Below are positions 1-11,300 of a DNA stretch of 64,000 bases, piece by piece. The notes beneath the pieces were generated by a model. The model was not told the DNA's origin and did no database searches. It worked only from the letters and a program-made list of their open reading frames with translations. Made by a program: the position numbers and the translations under genes. Each line of letters opens with the position of its first letter. The first letter of the stretch is position 1. Source of the stretch: Penium margaritaceum (Eukaryota > Streptophyta > Zygnematophyceae > Desmidiales > Peniaceae); contig SZWC01000032.1 in NCBI GenBank assembly GCA_023375785.1, positions 426,875 through 490,874 on the forward strand. The letters are read 5' to 3'.

Positions 1-194
1 TTATACCTGCAAGGTCATGCATATTAGATGTACGCTGTGATTGTGCACTCTGACCATGGCTGACTCGTGTTACGATTCAAAGAAGTTAAAGTCACTTGGT
101 GAACTTTGTGGTCATGGACAGTGGCACATGCCCATTTTGTCAAGGCATTGAGCACAATAGCCACACCGAGCCACCAGTATTCTACCTTGTTTAT
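1..194 (+). repeat. Satellite array segment, forward orientation
   Basis: Part of the window-wide tandem repeat with a unit of about 190 bp. The conserved blocks GTGGCACATGCC (from 121) and CACCGAGCCACCAG are present. The monomer stops at its CTTGTTTAT stretch (186-194), where the LTR-element fragment begins, so the array is cut in the middle of a unit. Confidence 0.93.
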
Positions 195-1142
195 CTCTTC
201 CACTTTTCCATTATGAGATCTCTTTTGGAGAGACCACTCTGGAACAGTCCCAACGACGACGACAGCCCAAACAACTTTCAAGCTCAACTTGAGCTGTTCA
301 ACACAGAACTAAGATGCGGGCTTCGCACACTTGTCGACCCTGCCGTACACTTTCTCCTGGCCAAGCATGACCACAACAACTTACTCCTCATGTGGCACGG
401 CCTTGTTACCCACTGTGGAGGGTCGGTCACGTGCGACTCACTGGGAAACTGGTGAGATTTTCTGCCTTGACAGATTCAAGGGGGCTTTGAGAATAATGTT
501 TCTGTTAAGGTAGGACACCCAACGGGTTCAACTCCTCGGAGTTTTCTGGCTCCTCCTCTCTCGAAAATGCCGAGCACTCTCAATAACGGTTCAAGCCTCA
601 GCATGAACCACCTCGGTCCCACCATATACGGACCGTTGACGGTGAGAACCGACCAACGGCATGATACAGAGTAATCGCCTAATAAGCGACCCGACCGCAA
701 GCACGTCCGGCTAGTGCACAAGAAGCCGTTTCTTTCCCTTTTGTCTTGTTATGTCTCTTATCAGGAGGATGTTCATTCCATCATAGTTTAACCAGAACAG
801 TGTGCACATCCTATTCCCGTTTGGTTCCGCGGTATTGCCGCCGTGTTCTCGCTCTGCTCACCCTTTGTCTCCGCTCACTTCGCCTACCATCTTTCGATTC
901 GCTTCGTCACTAATGACCTTTCGCTCACCTCTGGTGCATCACCCGCTTCGCTCCCGTTCTCTCTCACTGCCCTCTTTCTACGTCAGAACTCTGTGTCTCA
1001 CCCCTGTCGAGGCCTTGTGACTAACTTCTGAGGACAGCTCTCGTATTTTTGCCTTCATCATTCTCCTGGATCACTCGTATAAGATTAAGTGCTTCTGCCT
1101 GCTTCTGCTCCTGCCGTCCACTCTCACTACAATCTTCTGACA
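195..1142 (+). mobile_element. LTR retrotransposon fragment: internal tail plus 3' LTR
   Basis: This is a broken copy of the same family as the complete element at 38368-42158. Bases 195-485 match the end of that element's internal region, including a coding remnant that spells LLERPLWNSP. A polypurine run AAGGGGG (478-484) precedes a 657-bp LTR (486-1142) ending TTCTGACA. The 5' LTR and most of the internal region are absent. Satellite is joined directly to the internal region on the left, and it resumes on the right in a different phase of the monomer. No target-site duplication is visible, which fits loss of the left half by recombination or deletion after insertion. Confidence 0.85.
486..1142 (+). 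repeat. 3' LTR of the truncated copy
   Basis: The sequence aligns along its length with the LTRs at 38368-39031 and 41495-42158. Shared landmarks are the GAGCACTCTCAATAACGG block, the AGGAGGATGTTCATTCC block just after the promoter region, AACCAGAACAG, and the terminal TTCTGACA. Confidence 0.85.
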
Positions 1143-1317
1143 AAAGTAACCTGGTAAACTTTGTGATCATGGTCAGTGGCACATGCCAACTTTGTCAAGG
1201 CATTGCGCACAATAGCCATGCCAAGCCACCGGTTTTTTTCTTTCTTTATACCAGCAAGGTAATGCATATTAGATGTGCACTGTGATTGGACACTCTGACT
1301 GTAGCTGACTCGTGTTA

Positions 1318-1318
1318 N
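1318..1318. other. Assembly gap (single N) inside a satellite unit
   Basis: The sequence goes from CTCGTGTTA straight to TCATGGTCAGTGG. A normal unit has about 42 bp between these, so the join collapses part of a monomer. The true gap length is unknown. Confidence 0.95.
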
Positions 1319-2839
1319 TCATGGTCAGTGGCACATGCCAACTTTGTCAAGGCATTGTGCACAATAGCAACACCGAGCCACCAGTATTCTACCTTGTTTG
1401 TACCTTCAAGATCATGCCTAGTACATTTGCACTATGGTTGGACACTCTGACCGTGGGTGACGCGTGTTATGATTCATAGCCGTTTAAGGTACTTGGTAAA
1501 CAGTGTGGTCATGGTCAGTGGCACATGCCAACTTTGTCAAGGCATTGCGCACAATAGCCATGCCAAGCCACCGGTTTTTTACCTTATTTATACCAGCAAG
1601 GTCATGCATATTAGATGTGCACTGTGATTGGGCACTCTGACTGTAGCTGACTCGTGTTACGATTCGTAGAAGTTAAAGTCACTTGGTTAACTTTGTGGTC
1701 ATGGTCAGTGGGACATGCCAACTTTGTCAAGGCACTGCACACAATAGCCGTGCCAAGCCACCGGATTTTTACCTTGTGTATGCCTGAAAGGTCATGCATA
1801 TTAGATGTGCACTATGATCGGGCACTCTGACTGTGGCTGACTTGTGTTACGATTCGTAGAAGTTAAGGTCACTTTGTAAACTTTATGGTCCTGGTCAGTG
1901 GCACATGCCAACTTTGTTAAGTCATTGCACACAATAGCCACACCGAGACACGGGAATTCTACCTTATTTATACCTGCAAGATCATGCCTAGTACATATGC
2001 ACTTTGATTGGACACTCTGACCGTGGCTGACTCGTGTTATGATTAATTTAAGGAAAAGTCACTTGGATACATTTGTCGTAATGGTCAGTGGCACATGCCA
2101 ACTTTGTCAAGGCATTGCGCACAATAGCCACACCGAGCCACCAGTAGTCTGGCTTTTTTGTACCTGCAAGATCATGCCTAGTACATCTGAACTGTGATTG
2201 GACACTCTGACCGTGGCCGACTCGTGTTATGAGTCATAGCCGTTTAAGGTACTTGGTAAACGTTGTGGTCATGGTCAGTGGCACATGCCAACTTTGTCAA
2301 GGCATTGCGCACAATAGCCGTGCCACACCACCGGCTTTTTTCCTTGTTTCTACCTGCAAGGTGGTGCCTAGTACATCTGAACTGTGAATGGGCACTCTGA
2401 CTGTAGCTGACTCGTGGTACGATTTGTAGAAGTTAAAGTCACTTGGTAAACCTTGTGGTCGTGGTCAGTGGCACATGCCAACTTTGTCTAGGCATTCCGC
2501 ACAATAGGCGTGCCAAGCCACCAGTTTTTTACTTTGTTTATACCTACAAGGTCATGCATATTATATGTGCACTGTGATTGGGCACTCTGACCGTGGCTGA
2601 CTCGTGTTACGATTCGTAGAAGGTAAAGTCACTTGGTAAACGTTGTGGTCATGGTCAGTGGCACATGCCAACTTTGTCAAGGCATTGCGCACAACAGACA
2701 CGCCGAGCCTCCAGTATTCTACCTTGTTTGCACCTGGAACATCATGCCTACTACATCTGCACTATGATTGGACACTCTGACCATGGCTGGTTGGTATGAT
2801 CAATAGAAGTAAAAGTCACTTGGATACATTTGTGGTCAT

Positions 2840-3945
2840 GGTCAGTGGTACATGCCAACTTTGTCAAGGCCTTGCACATAATAGCCACACCGAGCCACCA
2901 GTATACTACATTGTTATAGGTGCAAGGTCATGCCAAGTGTTGTTTGACTTTGAATGGACACTCTGCCTCTGGCTGACTCGTGTTATGATTCATAGCCGTT
3001 TAAGGTACTTGGTAAACTTTGAGGTCATGGTCAGTGCCACATGCCAACTTTGTCAAGGCCTTGCGCATAATAGCCACACCGAGCCACCAGTATACTACAT
3101 TGTTATAGGTGCAAGGTCATGCCAAGTGTTGTTTGACTTTGAATGGACACTCTGCCTCTGGCTGACTCGTGTTATGATTCATAGCCGTTTAAGGTACTTG
3201 GTAAACTTTGAGGTCATGGTCAGTGCCACATGCCAACTTTGTCAAGGCCTTGCGCATAATAGCCACACCGAGCCACCAGTATACTACATTGTTATAGGTG
3301 CAAGGTCATGCCAAGTGTTGTTTGACTTTGAATGGACACTCTGCCTCTGGCTGACTCGTGTTATGATTCATAGCCGTTTAAGGTACTTGGTAAACTTTGA
3401 GGTCATGGTCAGTGCCACATGCCAACTTTGTCAAGGCCTTGCGCATAATAGCCACACCGAGCCACCAGTATACTACATTGTTATAGGTGCAAGGTCATGC
3501 CAAGTGTTGTTTGACTTTGAATGGACACTCTGCCTCTGGCTGACTCGTGTTATGATTCATAGCCGTTTAAGGTACTTGGTAAACTTTGAGGTCATGGTCA
3601 GTGCCACATGCCAACTTTGTCAAGGCCTTGCGCATAATAGCCACACCGAGCCACCAGTATACTACATTGTTATAGGTGCAAGGTCATGCCAAGTGTTGTT
3701 TGACTTTGAATGGACACTCTGCCTCTGGCTGACTCGTGTTATGATTCATAGCCGTTTAAGGTACTTGGTAAACTTTGAGGTCATGGTCAGTGCCACATGC
3801 CAACTTTGTCAAGGCCTTGCGCATAATAGCCACACCGAGCCACCAGTATACTACATTGTTATAGGTGCAAGGTCATGCCAAGTGTTGTTTGACTTTGAAT
3901 GGACACTCTGCCTCTGGCTGACTCGTGTTACGATTCGTAGAAGTT
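2840..3945 (+). repeat. Six nearly identical 189-bp satellite units
   Basis: Gamma-type units recur with the TGATTCATAGCC mark at 2986, 3175, 3364, 3553 and 3742, exactly 189 bp apart and identical as far as I can read by eye. They carry a private variant, AGTGTTGTTTGACTTTGAATG, not seen elsewhere in the window. Since 189 is 63 codons, the block is open in one frame for 383 codons (2796-3947). That frame is a by-product of homogenisation and not a supported gene. The block looks like a recent local amplification, or possibly an assembly expansion. Confidence 0.93.
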
Positions 3946-5308
3946 AAAGTCACTTCGTAAACTTTGTCGTCATGGTCAGTGGCATATGCCATTTTTGTCA
4001 AGGCATTGCGCACAATAGCGACACCGAGCCTCCAGTATTCTACCTTGTTTGCACATGCAAGATCATGCCTACTATATCAGCACTGTGATTGGACACTCTG
4101 ACCGTGGCTGACTCGTGTTATGATCAATAGAAGTTAAAGTCACTTGGATACACTTGTGGTCATGGTCAGTGGCACATGCCACCTTGTCAAGGCATTGCAC
4201 AGAATCGCCACACCAAGCCTCCAGTATTCTACCTTGTTTATACTTCTAAGGTCATGCCCAGTAGATCTGCACTGAGATTGGACACTCTGACCGTGGCTGA
4301 CTCGTGTTATGATTCATATCCGTTTAAGGTACTTGGTGAACTTAGTGGTCATGGCAGTGGCACATGCCAACATTGTCTAGGCATTGCGCACAATAGCCAT
4401 GCCAAGCCACTGGTTTTTTACCGTGTTTATACCTGCAAGGTCATGCATATTAGATGTGCACTATGATTGGGCACTCTGACCGTGGCTGACTCGTGTTACG
4501 ATTCGTAGGAGTTAACATGACTTGGGAACTTTGTGGTCATGGTCAGCGGCACATGCCAACTTTGTCAAGGTATTGCGCCCAATAGCCACACCGAGCCACC
4601 AGTATTCTACCTTTTTTTAACCTGCAAGTTTATGCCTAGTACATCTGCACTGTGATTGAACACTCTGACCGTGGCTGACTCGTGTTATGATCAATAGAAG
4701 TAAAATTCACTTGGATACATTTGTGGTCATGGTCAATGGCACATGCCAACTTTGTCAAGGCATTGCGCACAATAGCCAAACCGAGCCACTAGTATTCTAC
4801 CTTGTTTGCACCTGCAGGATCATGCCAAGTACATCTGTACTGTGATTAGACACTCTGGCCGTGGCTGACTTGTGTTATGATCAATAGAAGTAAAAGTCAC
4901 GTGGACATATTTGTGGTCATGGTCAGTGGAACATGCCAACTTTGTCAATGAATTGCGCACAATAGCCACACCGAGCCACCTGTATTCTACCTTGTTTATA
5001 CCTGCAAGGTCATGCCTGGTATATCTGCACTGTGATTGGACACTCTGAACGTGGCTGACTCGTGTTATGATTCATAGCCGTTTAATGTACTTGGTAAACT
5101 TTGTGGTCATGGTCAGTGACACATGCCAACTTTGTCAAGGCATTGCGCAAAATAGCCGTGCCAAGCCACCAGTTTTTTACCTTGTTTATACCTGCAAGGT
5201 CATGCATATTAGATGTGCGCTTTGATTAGGTACTCTGACCGCGGCTGACTCGTGTTATGATTCGTAGAAGTCAAAGTCACTTGGTAAACTTTGTCCTCAG
5301 TGTCAGTG

Positions 5309-5935
5309 TGTCATAAAATATGACTCCGACAAGGTGCATCCCACCCCCCGGATACTCTGAGTGCTCAATAACGGTTCAACTCCGGTCAGAACCACCTCGG
5401 TCATCATTCACTAGCCGTTAACGGTCCTTAACCGACCAACGGCCCTCCTACCGAGACATCCCCTAAAAAGCGGAATCACCGCAAGCACGTCCGGCTAGTC
5501 CAGAAGAAGCCGTTATCTATGTTTCATGTCCTATCTATTATGTATTACATTTGGAGGGTGTTCATTCCCTCCACAATTAACCAGAACAGTTCTGCTCATC
5601 GTGTTCCCCCTTTGGTTCCGCGGCTTCGCCGCCGTGTCTTCGCTCTGCTCCCCCTTCGCATTTCCCGTCTTCACCAGCCCCTGTCAGCCCTTCGCTCCGT
5701 CACTCTCGCTCCTTTGCTCAGCTATTTTACTCCGTCAACCATCACTCATCTCGCCAGTACTCTCTCACATCAACTTGCCCACCTCGGCTACCCCACGTCT
5801 CGGCCTCTATCAACATCTGCGACTAACTCCTCGGACCGCTCTGGCCTACGTCACTCAGCTGACGTACATTTGCATATTCTAATGCTTCTGCCAGCTTCTG
5901 CTGTTTTGTGTTCCCGCGTCTACATTCTTCTGACA
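5309..5935 (+). mobile_element. Solo LTR, 627 bp, with 5-bp target-site duplication
   Basis: It begins TGTCA and ends TTCTGACA. It is flanked by a perfect duplication CAGTG (5304-5308 and 5936-5940) taken from the satellite block GTCAGTGGCACATG. It shares with the other family LTRs the GCAAGCACGTCCGGCTAG block, the GGAGGGTGTTCATTCCCTCC block and AACCAGAACAGTTCTGCTC. It is a diverged subfamily member. No internal region is present, so it is what remains after recombination between the two LTRs of an insertion. The clean duplication shows that the array around it has not been rearranged since insertion. Confidence 0.92.
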
Positions 5936-7902
5936 CAGTGGCACATGCCAACTTTGTCAAGGCATTGCGCACAACAGCCATTCCGAGCCAGCAGCATTCT
6001 ACCTTGTTTGAGCCTGCAAGATCATGCCTGGTACATCTGCACTGTGATTGGACACTCTAACCGTGGCTGACTCGTGTTATGATCAATAGAAGTAAAAGTC
6101 ACTTGGATACATTTGTGCTCATGGTCAGAGGAACATGCCATCTTTATCAAGACATTGCGCACAACAGCCACACTGAGCCACCAATGTTTTACCTTGTTTA
6201 TACCTATAAGGTAATGCCGAGTAGATTTGCATTCTGATTGGACACTCTGACCGCGGCTGACTTGTGTTATGATTCATAGCCGTTTAAGGTACTTGGTAAA
6301 CTTTGTGGTCATTTTCAGTGGCACATGCCAACTCTATCAAGGACTTGCGCACAATAGCCGTGCCAAGCCACCAGTTTTTTCACTTGTTTATACCTGCAAT
6401 GTCAAGCATATTACATGTGCATTGTGATTGGGCACTCTGACCGTGGCTGCCTCATGCTAAGATTTGTATAAGTAGAAGTCACTTGGTAAACTTTGAGGTC
6501 ATGGTCAGTGCCACATGCCAACTTTGTCAAGGCATTTCGTACAATAGCCACACCAAGCCACCAGTATTCTACCTTGTTTGCACCTGCAAGATGATGCATA
6601 GTACATCTGCACTGTGATTGGACACTCTGACCTTGGCTGGCTCGTGTTATGAACAGTAGAAGTAAACGTCACTTGGATACATTTGTGGTCATGTTCAGTG
6701 GCACATGCCAACTTTGTCAATGCATTACGCACAATATCCGTGCCAGACCACCAGTTTTTTAACTTATTTATACCTGCAAGGTCATGCATATTGGATATGC
6801 ACTGTGATTGGGCACTTTGACCATGGCTGACTCGTGTTACGATTCGTAGACGTTAAAGTCACTTGGTAAACTTTGTGGTCATGGTCAGTGGCACATGCCA
6901 ACTCTTGTAAAGGCAATGCGCACAATAGCCATGCCAAGCCACCGGTTTTTTACCTTGTTTATACATGCAAGGTCATGCATGTTAGATGTGCACCATGATT
7001 GGACACTCTGACCGTGGCTGACTCGTGTTACAATTCGTAGAAGTTAAAGTAACTTGGTAAACTTTGTGGTCATGGTCAGTGGCACATGCCAACTTTGTCA
7101 AGGCAATGCGCACAATAGGCACGCCAAGCCACCGGTGTTTTACCTTGTTTTCTCCTGCAAGATCATGCGTAATACATCTGCACTGTGATCGGACACTCTG
7201 ACCATGGCTGACTCGTGTTATGATCAATAGACGTAAAGTCACTTGGATACATTTTTGGTCGTGGTCAGTGGCGCATGCCAACTTAGCCAAGGCATTGCAT
7301 ACAATAGCCACACCGATCCACCAGTATTCTACCTTGTTTATACCTGCAAGGTCATGCCCATTATATCTGCACTGTGATTGGACACTCTGACCGTGGCTGA
7401 CCCGTGTTATGATTCATAGCCGTTTAATGTACTTGATAAACTTTGTGGTCATGGTCAGTGGCACATGCCAACTTTGTCAAGGCATTGCGCACAATAGCCA
7501 CACTGAGCCACCAGTATTGTACCTTGTTTGTACCTGCAAGATCATGCCTTGTACATTTGCACTGTGATTGGACACTCTGACCGTGGCAGACTCGTGTCAT
7601 GATTCATATCCGTTTAATGTACTTGGTAAACTTTGTGGTCATGGTGAGTGGCACATGCAAACTTTGTCAAGGCATTGCGCACAATAGCTGTGCCAAGCCA
7701 CCGGTTTTTTACCTTGTTTATACCTGCAAGGCCATGCATATTAGAGGTGCACTGTGATTGGGCACTCTGACCGTGGCTGACTCGTGTTACAATTCGTATA
7801 AGTTAAAGTCACTTGGTAAACTTTGTGGTCATGGTTAGTGGCACATGCCAACTTTGTCAAGGCATTGCGCAAAATAGCCAAACCGAACCACCAGTATTCT
7901 AC
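5936..7902 (+). repeat. Satellite array, forward orientation
   Basis: About ten monomers with the same alpha, beta and gamma types. The run from 6080 is beta, gamma, alpha, beta, alpha, alpha, beta, gamma, gamma, alpha. Nothing else is seen here. The 60-110-residue minus-strand reading frames are translations of the repeat. Confidence 0.94.
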
Positions 7903-8381
7903 CCACTACTCAAGGAATTCAACGATAGAGGTTTGCCTGATTAGAACTCTATGAATTAGATGGAATATTTTGTTTCAGTATTGTTTCTGGAATCCTAAGT
8001 GTTCGAATTCACGTTCAACTGACACATTGAATTCAACAAAAGGCCCCGGATCATTTTTGCGGTAATCCAAAAAATCAACAAGATATTCCATTGTACAAAG
8101 AAATGCTAAGGACCACTGACGAGTCTAGGTGTGTGTCGTGTTGCGTGGGTTTGTCATTTAGATGGTTGTTCACGCCTATTTGTTGTTTCCTACCACGAAT
8201 TACTCTACGGATAATGTGAACAAACATGTGATGTGAAATATGAGTGAACATTTCCTGCACCGTTATTTCACCAAAAAAGTATTCAAATAATTTGTGTAAC
8301 ATACAAGTTCATCGAACAAAAATTTGACACGATTTAAATGACCAGAAAAACCTTTCTAATCGAATACCTCGAGCAGTAGGG
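7903..8381. mobile_element. Non-autonomous DNA transposon (MITE-like), family uncertain
   Basis: A 479-bp AT-rich block unlike anything else in the window, placed cleanly inside a monomer. Its ends form an imperfect inverted repeat: the left end reads CCACTACTCAAGGAATTC and the reverse complement of the right end reads CCCTACTGCTCGAGGTATTC. Similarity continues inward for about 40 bp (GATAGAGGTTT against GATTAGAAAGGTTT). TAC stands on both sides (7900-7902 and 8382-8384) and would be a 3-bp target-site duplication. Only short implausible reading frames are present, so it would depend on a transposase from elsewhere. A 3-bp duplication and a CACTA-like left end are compatible with CACTA or PIF/Harbinger types, but I cannot assign the superfamily. 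Confidence 0.7.
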
Positions 8382-11300
8382 TACCTTGTTTGCACCTGCA
8401 ACATCATGCCTAGTACATCTGCACTGTGATTGGACACTTTGACCGTGGCTGACTCGTGTTATGATTCATAGCCATTTAAGGTACTTGGTAAACGTTGTGG
8501 TCACGGTCAGTGACACATGCCAACTTTGTCAAGGCATTGCGCACAATAGCCCTGCCAAGCGATTGGCACGGTCATGCATATTAGATGTGCACTGTGATTG
8601 GGTACTCTGAATGTGGCTGACCTGTGTTACGGTTCGTAGAACTTAAAGTTACTTGGTAGACTCTGTGGTCATGGTCAGTGGCACATGCCAACTTTGTCAA
8701 AGCATTGTGCACAATAGCCGTGCCAAGCCACCGGTTTTTTTCCTTTTTTTATACATGCAAGTTCATACATATTAGATGTGCACTCTGATTGGGCACTCTG
8801 ACCATGTCTGACTCGTGTTACGATTCGTAGAAGTTAAAGTCACTTGGTAAGTTTTGTGGGCATGGTCAGTGGCACATGCCAACTTTGTCAAGGCATTGCA
8901 CATAATCGCCACACCGAGCCACTAGTACTCTACCTTTTTTGTACCTACAAGATCATGCATAGTATATCTGCACTGTGATTGGGCACTCTGACCGTGGCTG
9001 ACTCGTGTTATGATCGATAGAAGTAAACATTACTTGGATACAGTTGTGGTCATGGTCAGTGGCACATGCCAACTTTGTCAAGGCATTGCGCACGATAGCC
9101 ACACCGAGCCACCAGTATTCTACATTGTTTATACATGCAAGGTCATGCCTAGTATATCTGCACTGTGATTGGACACTCTGACCGTCGCTGAAACGTGTTT
9201 TGATTCATAGCCCTTTAAGGTAATTGGTAAACTTTCTGGTCATGGTCAGTGGCACATGCCAACTCTGTCAAGGCATTGCGCACAAAAGCCGTGCCAAGCC
9301 ACCGGTTTTTTACCTTGTTTATACCTGCAATTTCATGCATATTAGAGGTGCACTATGATTGGGCACTCTGACTGTGGCTGACTCGTGTTACGATTGGTAT
9401 AAGTTAAAGTCACTTGGTAAACTTTGTGGTCATGGTTAGTGGCACATGCCAACTTTGTCAAGGCATTGCGCACAATAGCCCTGCCAAGCGATTGGCACGG
9501 TCATGCATATTAGATGTGCACTGTGATTGGGTACTCTGAATGTGGCTGACCTGTGTTACGGTTCGTAGAAGTTAAAGTTACTTGGTAAACTCTGTGGTCA
9601 TGGTCAGTGGCACATGCCAACTTTGTCAAGGCATTGCACATAATAGCCACACCGAGCCACTAGTACTCTACCTTTTTTGTACCTGCAAGATCATGCCTAG
9701 TATATCTGCACTGTGATTGGGCACTCTGACCGTGGCTGACTCGTGTTACAATTCGTATAAGTTAAAGTCACTTGGTAAACTTTGTGGTCATGGTTAGTGG
9801 CACATGCCAACTTTGTCAAGGCATTGCACATAATAGCCACACCGAGCCACTAGTACTCTACCTTTTTTGTACCTGCAAGATCATGCCTAGTATATCTGCA
9901 CTGTGATTGGGCACTCTGACCGTGGCTGACTCGTGTTACAATTCGTATAAGTTAAAGTCACTTGGTAAACTTTGTGGGCATGGTCAGTGGCACATGCCAA
10001 CTTTGTCAAGGCATTGCGCACAATAGCGGTGCCAAGCGATTGGCACGGTCATGCATATTATATGTGCACTTTGATTGGGTACTCTGAATGTGGCTGACAT
10101 GTGTTACGGTTCGTATAAGTTAAAGTTACTTGGTAAACTCTGTGGTCATGGTCAGTGGCACATGCCAACTTTGTCAAAACATTGTGCACAATAGCCATGC
10201 CAAGCCACCGGGTTTTTACCTTTTTTATACCTGCAAGTTTATACATATTAGATGTGCACTGTGATTGGGCACTCTGACCATGACTGACTCGTGTTACGAT
10301 TCGTAGAAGTAAAAGTCACTTGGTAAACTTTGTGGGCATTGTCACATGCCAACTTTGTCAAGGCATTGCACATAACAGCAACATTGAGCCACTAGTACTC
10401 TACCTTTTTTGTACCTGCAAGATCATGCCTAGTATATCTTCATTGTGATTGGACACTCTGACCGTGGCTGACTCGTGTTATGATCAATAGAAGTAAACGT
10501 TACTTGGATACAGTTGTGGTCATGGTCTGTGGCACATGACAACTTTGTCAAGGCATTGCGCAAAATAGCCACACCGAGCCACCAGTATTCTACATTGTTT
10601 ATACATGCAAGGTCATGCCCAGTATATTTGCACTGTGATTGGACACTCTGACCGTGGCTGACTCTTGTTATGATTCATAGCCATTTAATGTACTTGGTAA
10701 AAGTTTGTGGTCATGGTCAGTGGCACATGCCAATTTTGTCAAGGCATTGCGCACAATAGCCGTGCCAAGCCACCAGTTTTTTACCTTGTTCATACATGCA
10801 AGGTCATGCATATTAGATGTGTACTGAGATTGGGCACCCTAACCATGGCTGACTCATGTTACGATTCGTAGAAGTTCAAGTCACTTGGTAAACTTTGTGG
10901 TCACGGTCAGTGGAACATGCCAACTTTGGCAGGGCATTGCGCACAATAGCCACACCGAGCCACCCGTATTCTACCTTGTTTATACATGCAAGGCCATGCC
11001 CAGTACATCTGCACGGTGACTGGACTATCTGACCGTGGCTGACTCGTATTATGGTTCATAGCCGTTTAAGGTACTTGGTAAACTTTGTGGTCATGGTCAG
11101 TGGCACATGCCAACTTTGTCAAGGCATTCCGCACAATAGTCGTGCCAAGACACCGGTTTTCTATCCTGTTTATTAGGTGTGCACTGTGGTTGGGAACTCT
11201 GACTGTGGCTGACTTGTGTTATGATTCGTAGAAGTTGAAGTCACTTGGTAAACGTTGTGGTCATGGTCAGTGGCACATGCCAACCTTGTCAAGGCATTGC

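Larger units (their letters stand above)
1143..5308 (+). repeat. Satellite array, forward orientation, higher-order units
   Basis: About 22 monomers. Monomer type is read from the stretch after CGTGTTA: alpha CGATTCGTAGAAGTT, beta TGATCAATAGAAGTAA, gamma TGATTCATAGCCGTTT. A clear run is beta 4121, gamma 4310, alpha 4499, beta 4688, beta 4878, gamma 5068, alpha 5258. Units are 189-190 bp. The other variable window changes with type: the stretch before alpha reads TGCCAAGCCACCGG and CATATTAGATGTGC, while the stretch before beta and gamma reads CACCGAGCCACCAG and TAGTACATCTGC or CAGTATATCTGC. A single N lies at 1318. Confidence 0.95.

Noticed and set aside
2796-3947. 383-residue repeat protein
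   Set aside because: It is the translation of six 189-bp satellite units. The same DNA in neighbouring 190-bp units does not stay open, and there is no start context or codon bias.
8075-8302. 75-residue frame in the MITE
   Set aside because: Chance frame in AT-rich DNA, with no transposase motif.
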